DNA of 64,000 bases from Saitoella complicata NRRL Y-17804 (Eukaryota > Ascomycota > Saitoellomycetes > Saitoellales > Saitoellaceae): NCBI RefSeq assembly GCF_001661265.1, contig NW_017567003.1:248001-312000 (forward strand), given 5' to 3'. Of this stretch, positions 59,400-64,000 are shown piece after piece; the first letter of the stretch is position 1, and the number at the start of each line of letters is the position of its first letter. The notes under the pieces were generated by a model that had not been told where the DNA came from, ran no database searches, and saw only the letters and a program-made list of their open reading frames with translations. Position numbers and translations under genes: made by a program.

Positions 59400-60605
59400 A
59401 TGCTTCTGGGAAGGACGTCTGTTGATATTGCGGCCAACATCGAGAGGTCTCCTCGCACAGTTTACCGCATTGTGAAGAGATTTGAGGACACAGGGCTTAC
59501 TGAGCGTGAGGGCAACTCAACCTGCGGGCACAAACCGGCTATTGACGAGTTTCTGGGCTCGGTAAGTAGACTACTACTGCTTACAGGTACCACCAAGGGC
59601 ATCACTAGACGACCGCAGCAAATTAAATACTTGTACGACACAAACCTACCCTCTATCAAGACGGCTGTGCTGAGTTTCTCAACGATCAATTCGCTACATC
59701 TCTATCGCGCTACCATGTCACCCGCTGCCTGCAAATTTAGGGTTTGGGTTTGTAACCAGATCTTACGCGCAAACCATGCCATTGAAATTGCTGCCTATAC
59801 TCAAGAGCAGCTGGTATTTCTCGACGAATCAGCCGTGGATGAGCGCAGGTTCACAAAAATTTGTGAACCACTGACTGGCACCCGCGCCGTCCAGGAGAAG
59901 GTCTTTGGACGTTTGACACGTTGGAGTGTGCTGCTGGCATTGACTACTGAAGGCTTGGAGGCGCTACGCATCGTTCAGGGGTCCTTCAATGATGACCAAT
60001 TCGCCAAATTCATTAACGAGGAGCTGCTACCAATCGTTGGTCCATTCCCTGGTCGAAACAGTGTCATTGTGCTTGATAATTGTCGACTTCATCATGAACC
60101 AAGGGTTGCTGAACTCTTAGTGAACCAACATGGGTACCACATTGTTTTCTCACCACCGTACCCGCCCGACCTCAACCCAGTCGAGCTCCATTTCAGCATG
60201 ATGAAGGCCTGGATGAAGAGCAGAAACAGCGATCCTGACGCCCGTCTCGCCCCTCCCTCCTTTATCTGCAAAGCGATCGACTATATCAACACAGATGTCA
60301 AAAAGATCCGCAGTTTGTGTACACGGGCTGTGGTTATGCGCTACGCGGCATGGATTTGCGCGAATATGTTGATAACAACTGTCAAATGGCCCCTCGAGCA
60401 GCTGAGCGGGTGTAGCTATCATTCACTAGTTAGTCTCAGTAATTTCATGAATCAAAGGAACATTTCGTTCATTATTCACATACTTGCCGTTCTCATGGGT
60501 CATTTCCCGGGTCTTGATCATTCCACACCCCAGCGCCGACAAAAAACTCGGGATATCTCGCCAACCGCAAATCGGATCTCGGAGCGTAGAGAGTATATAG
60601 ATTGA
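59400..60605 (+). mobile_element. Decayed IS630/Tc1-mariner-type DNA transposon (transposase)
   Basis: A 401-codon open frame carries a helix-turn-helix start (SVDIAANIERSPRTVYRIVK) and a DDE domain. The DDE motifs are QLVFLDESAVDERR, SVIVLDNCRLHHEP and PPYPPDLNPVELHFSMMKAW, with 35 residues between the second aspartate and the glutamate. The stretch at about 59630-59735 reads as expected for the family (HKPTLYQDGCAEFLNDQF) in a different frame from the rest, so the copy has at least two frame changes and is likely inactive. A 57-nt segment at about 59562-59618 (GTAAGT...CGCAG) could be an intron, but it would not by itself restore the frame. I found no terminal inverted repeats or TA duplication by eye. 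Typical intact copies run on the order of 1.5-2 kb. Confidence 0.75.
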
Positions 60606-61290
60606 TAAAAGTCCCCTGAATCCGTTCCCACCTTCAAATTCGGATTTGAAGGTTCCTGGGAGAAGATACCAACTGTTTCTCACCTCTCAGCCCGGCGCTG
60701 CGGCTGGTGTGGCACAGCGCATATATGCATAAATCTGCACATCACATCTCAGCAGTATTTGGCAGAGTACAGCAGCTGGTGGAGTGAAATCTGCGAGTTA
60801 AAGGTATCAGGATATTCAAAAAGTTACTCTCTATCTCTCTACGCTCTTACCGTATTCCCAAGTTCAATGGCTGTTGAGATATCTTTGAAATTGTGAGTGC
60901 GCCGGGGTGTGGTATGAAGATTTAGGAGTGTGGAATGATCAGGACCCCATTTCCCTAACAAAATGACTGGGAACTGCCCCACCTGCATGGGATGCAAGTG
61001 TAGCTTACTAGACTACGCTCTTCTGAGACAAATAGTATGCACACTAAGCCCTGCTTTGGTGCGCATGTCCAGCATATTGCTTGCTAATTCCTGCGTTAGA
61101 GTGCAGAATGCTTGAGAACGTCACTTCGTACTCGACGGAGTATGTGAGAGTTTTGTGAGCTTATTGCAAAAGAATCAAGCATTGTGGATTGGAAAGCAGT
61201 ACAGTACGACAAAGATAACTATAAAGCAAAGCTTTCTTCAAACTCCTGGCTCTCGTAGACCTCGAAGGGTGTCTCCTTTAGGCCTAGGGG
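60606..61290. other. Non-coding stretch between transposase and orphan frames
   Basis: No supported gene in 685 bp. A perfect 9-bp inverted repeat with a 4-nt loop (CCTTCAAAT-TCGG-ATTTGAAGG) lies at 60631-60652. The stretch has less C-biased sequence than the surrounding genes and probably belongs to the mobile-element debris. Confidence 0.45.
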
Positions 61291-62510
61291 TCAAGGCTTC
61301 GATTGCTGCACCTGCTGGATACCTTTCCAAACCGGCCACCACTGGCGCATAATCCTCACCCATCCATGCTTCACAGGTGGTAGGCCATTGGCCTCAATGT
61401 TTTTGAGATCGCCATGCACTACTCCATTGTCGCTTATTGCATCTCGAACTGTTTGACAATTGAAGTCGATGTAGTCTGGAACCTTGGTCTTAACATAGGC
61501 TAGAGCCCCCGTCCAAATCATCAGCAGCTGGCCCTTAAAGAGGGCTTGAGCCTCTGAGCATTTGCGTGTCAATGGTCGTGGTTGTTGGGGTCGGGGTTGG
61601 AGTAGGCTGACTGGAGGGAGGTAGCGGTAGATCGAATCGAGGCGCAGTCACTGGTGTAAGTAGCTGAGGGACACCGGACGAAGAGTGCCTGCTTTCAGGT
61701 GTTTCCAATTGATCTGTCGACTTGAATGGTTCAAGCAACCGAGCAAAAAGGGGATCATGGATGGGCGGATCCTCGATGGTAACTCCAGGTTCTTTCGCCA
61801 CCAAGTACTTAGACCGTAGATTGAGGAGATCATTGGTAATGTATCGATGTTGGTGAGAAAAAGGATGAACATAGCAGTACTGCTGGTGGTGCTTGGCGCA
61901 TTTGTGCTTAGCCTGCAGGGTCTGAACAGCAAGGATCCTTTTGTAGCGTTGAGGATCATTCGCAAGTTCATTTGGAATGCCCTGGAGAGCATTATTGGTA
62001 GCACTGTGCCTAGGTCGAGGGATGAGAGGCTTTGAAGCCTTGGACTGAGTCTGAGAGGCGTGCACGGGGTTTGCTCGTCGAACTCGGATTGAGAAGCAGC
62101 CCTTGTAGGGTCATAGTGTGTATAGGCTAGGACGAACACTGTCCATTCGACCTTGGGTGTATTGCGCCCAACGCGGACGGCATCAATGAAGGCTTCCCAG
62201 TCGTCCTCCGTTCGTAGTCTACACCATGGTGCATCCCGGCTCCTTCCACGGCAGACTTTCCAGTTGATGTTGGGCTTCAGGGAGTATTTGTTGACGCCTT
62301 CGACGACCATATGATCATGAAGCAGTTCCTCGAGGGCGAGATTGATCAAAAGCTGCTCTTGGTCGGCCCAAGACCTGACTGGATTGACCGTCCAGGGTGC
62401 TTGAGGGTACTTGTGGTTCTTTTCCCTAGTGGCGAGAATGAAGACCCGGAATCGTTGAATCTGATGATAGTCAACCGGTGCGTCTTCGTCTTTAAGTTCA
62501 ATGACTGTCT
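61291..62510 (-). pseudogene. Orphan coding remnant next to the transposase
   Basis: Three minus-strand reading blocks follow one another in changing frames. From about 62508 to 62060: TVIELKDEDAPVDYHQIQRF through RTEDDWEAFIDAVRVG to WTVFVLAYTHYDPTRAAS. From about 62065 to 61535: HASQTQSKASKPLIPRPRHS and KHKCAKHHQQYCYVHPFSH, then a Pro/Thr-rich tail. From about 61572 to 61291: LLMIWTGALAYVKTKVPDYI, DAISDNGVVHGDLKNI and HGWVRIMRQWWPVWKG. The blocks read like one protein with about two frame changes; a cysteine/histidine cluster lies in the middle one. No domain is recognised. It could be a decayed element gene or a host gene whose introns I cannot place. Confidence 0.4.
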
Positions 62511-62804
62511 AGGCCTTTTTTCCCTTTGGACTGTATTTGTAGGTGGTGGTGAGGCTGCATCCTCAAGGAGACGGGAGGGCAGTTTGTGGATACCAGTCGA
62601 TGCCCTGCGCTTATGAAAAGCCTTAGCAGCTCCTTTCAGTTTTCTACGAGGTGTTTTCAAGCTTTGACGGCTTGTTTGGTGGGATGGTCGCGTCCTGCGC
62701 GAAGACGCGATAAAATGATGCACGTCACGAATTTTGCACGCTGCAGTAATTCGTGAAAACGACCGCACCATAATTAACTCTCGAACAACAACAACCAGCA
62801 CACG

Positions 62805-64000
62805 ATGATCACGCCGTCGTTTTCCGTCACTCAAGATGAAGAGTTTGTTTTCATCGAGATCAACGCGCCTTACATCAAGGTACGCCGTCACTCGCTGCTT
62901 ATACCGTCTCCCTACTGACCGTGCGAAAGGCTCAAAACATTGAAATGCACGTTGCAGACGAGACATTTATCTTCAGTCTAAAGCCATACTACCTGCGACT
63001 ACGCTTCCCTGCGCCCTTAGTCGAGGATGACCGCGCTCATGCCTCCTACGACGTCGGCGCCGGCGTTATCTCCGTCAAATTGCCCAAGGAGAACAAGGGT
63101 GAACATTTCCCAGACTTGGACCTGATCTCAAAGCTATTGGCGAGGTCTGGGGAAGCTGCTTCTGCGACTGCACCAGAAGCGCGGGTTCAGCTTCCGTTGA
63201 TTCAAGTTATGGATGATGGATCGGGCGAGAATGCTGGTGATGCGATGGTGGATGCGCAGAATGATCTTGCTCAAGCGAGTGAGTTTGATTGGGAACTTCC
63301 GCAGGAGGTAGCGCCTGATGTTTCGGAACTGTTACATGCCAAATATGGGTTCAATCTCATGTATCAGGGACACTTCACATATGCGCAAGAAACGGCAAAT
63401 GATATCAATGAGATTATGGAGCCGGAAAAGTCAACGGCTGAGTCGAGAAAGAATGAGAGGTTGATGAAGGAGGAGGTGAAATTTGATGAGGCATATTACC
63501 AGACGGACTTTGTTCACACGGAGGAGATTGACGAGTGTATCAAGTGGAAGTCACCGGCGTGGACTGCTCTGAGAGAGCTCCAGAAGGCCGAGAAAACCCA
63601 GTCAGAAGGTGATGGTATTGGCTTCTACCGTCCTCCTCCGGCAAGCTGACACTATTACAGACCCAACCACCTCATCCCCCGAAATCACCTTCGACGACAA
63701 GGAAACAGAAGCCCTCCTTCGTCTCCCCCGCCGCGAATACATCATCTCAGACCCCCGCTCCCTCTACCTCTGCCTCATTCCCCTCCTCTTCGCCCACGCC
63801 TACGACACGCGCACAACCCTCAACGACCCAACCCCCGAATCCGCCTGGACAATCGGTAAGCTCTCACCCACAATCGCCTGTCTCGACTCCTCTTTCCAAT
63901 CGATTCGCGAAGTGATGGTAGCGTGTACGAGGCGAGCTTTAAGTTATCCCCTGTATAGGAACTGGAAACTGGTGGAGAAGTGTTGGGAAGATGTGTATTG
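62805..64000 (+). CDS. shq1: Shq1, H/ACA snoRNP assembly chaperone (partial at right edge)
   Basis: Shq1 holds the pseudouridine synthase Cbf5/dyskerin before H/ACA RNP assembly. The start is MITPSFSVTQDEEFVFIEIN at 62805, then a 50-nt intron (GTACGC...CGAAAG) leads to AQNIEMHVADETFIFSLKPY, the CS-like domain. It continues with YYLRLRFPAPLVED and SYDVGAGVISVKLPKENKGE. The segment KYGFNLMYQGHFTYAQETAN then opens the SHQ1-specific domain. A second intron (about 63615-63664) joins KTQSE to DPTTSSPEITFDDKET. The frame continues through LLRLPRREYIISDPRSLYLC to the window end without a stop, so about the last 100-150 residues are missing here. Confidence 0.93.

Noticed and set aside
60631-60652. 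Hairpin as a terminator or small RNA
   Set aside because: A 9-bp inverted repeat alone is weak evidence in a fungus; more likely part of transposon debris.
62346-62966. 206-codon minus-strand frame across the SHQ1 start
   Set aside because: Its first third is antisense to SHQ1 exons. The remainder may contribute to the orphan remnant, but no splice joins them cleanly.

Overview
The window reads as nuclear DNA of a filamentous ascomycete fungus (Pezizomycotina). Genes are dense and lie on both strands. Most carry short introns of about 50-57 nt with GTACGT/GTATGT-type donors and CTAAC/CTGAC-like branch sites. The protein set is typical of that group: a Hol1-like MFS carrier, a Rad52 with a glycine/asparagine-rich tail, Ypi1, Rud3, an Oca4-type pseudophosphatase and a GYSYGTALWG-type fungal membrane protein. 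The exact class cannot be fixed from sequence alone. The transposase-rich stretch near the right end would fit Pezizomycetes, but that is only a guess. Many coding regions were rebuilt by hand from splice junctions, so start and intron positions are inferences unless stated.

Layout. 1-1.4 kb has no convincing gene. 1.4-9.4 kb: sts1/cut8 proteasome tether, a single-pass kelch protein, a CaMKK/Sak1-type kinase and an unknown protein. 9.6-16.4 kb: an unknown polytopic membrane protein, a UBA-UBX protein, VAP/Scs2 and a CobW/ZNG1-type GTPase. 17.4-19.6 kb: an MFS transporter and tRNA-Ala(AGC). 20.7-38.9 kb is rich in mitochondrial genes (SLP2, uL10m, TIM44, CIA30, Mcp2/ADCK1, NDUFA13). Between them lie TFB5, a folate-pathway Mur ligase (FOL3), an FAD oxidoreductase, NIP30/FAM192A, RIC1, YPI1 and OCA4. 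39.2-45.4 kb: ADE12, eL42, a DHX35-like helicase and RPP1. 46-59.2 kb: a DUF2408 protein, RUD3, a conserved membrane protein, VTA1, RAD52, RPC6, an NDR kinase (CBK1/COT1/orb6) and a Tlg1/syntaxin-6-like SNARE. 59.4-62.7 kb is the only accessory segment: a decayed IS630/Tc1-mariner-type transposase and a cluster of orphan reading frames in changing frames. The window ends inside SHQ1.

Functional links. The Golgi/endosome set (RIC1, RUD3, VTA1, the SNARE) and the translation/RNA set (eL42, RPP1, DHX35, RPC6, SHQ1) are housekeeping genes, not a metabolic cluster. I found no biosynthetic cluster, CRISPR, virus-like element or clearly new system. The items most worth a second look are an in-frame TAG (or 57-nt in-frame intron) in RPC6, a signature-less Oca4 phosphatase, a likely 5'UTR intron in RPP1, the decayed transposon/orphan block, and the two unrecognised genes at 8.6-11.6 kb.
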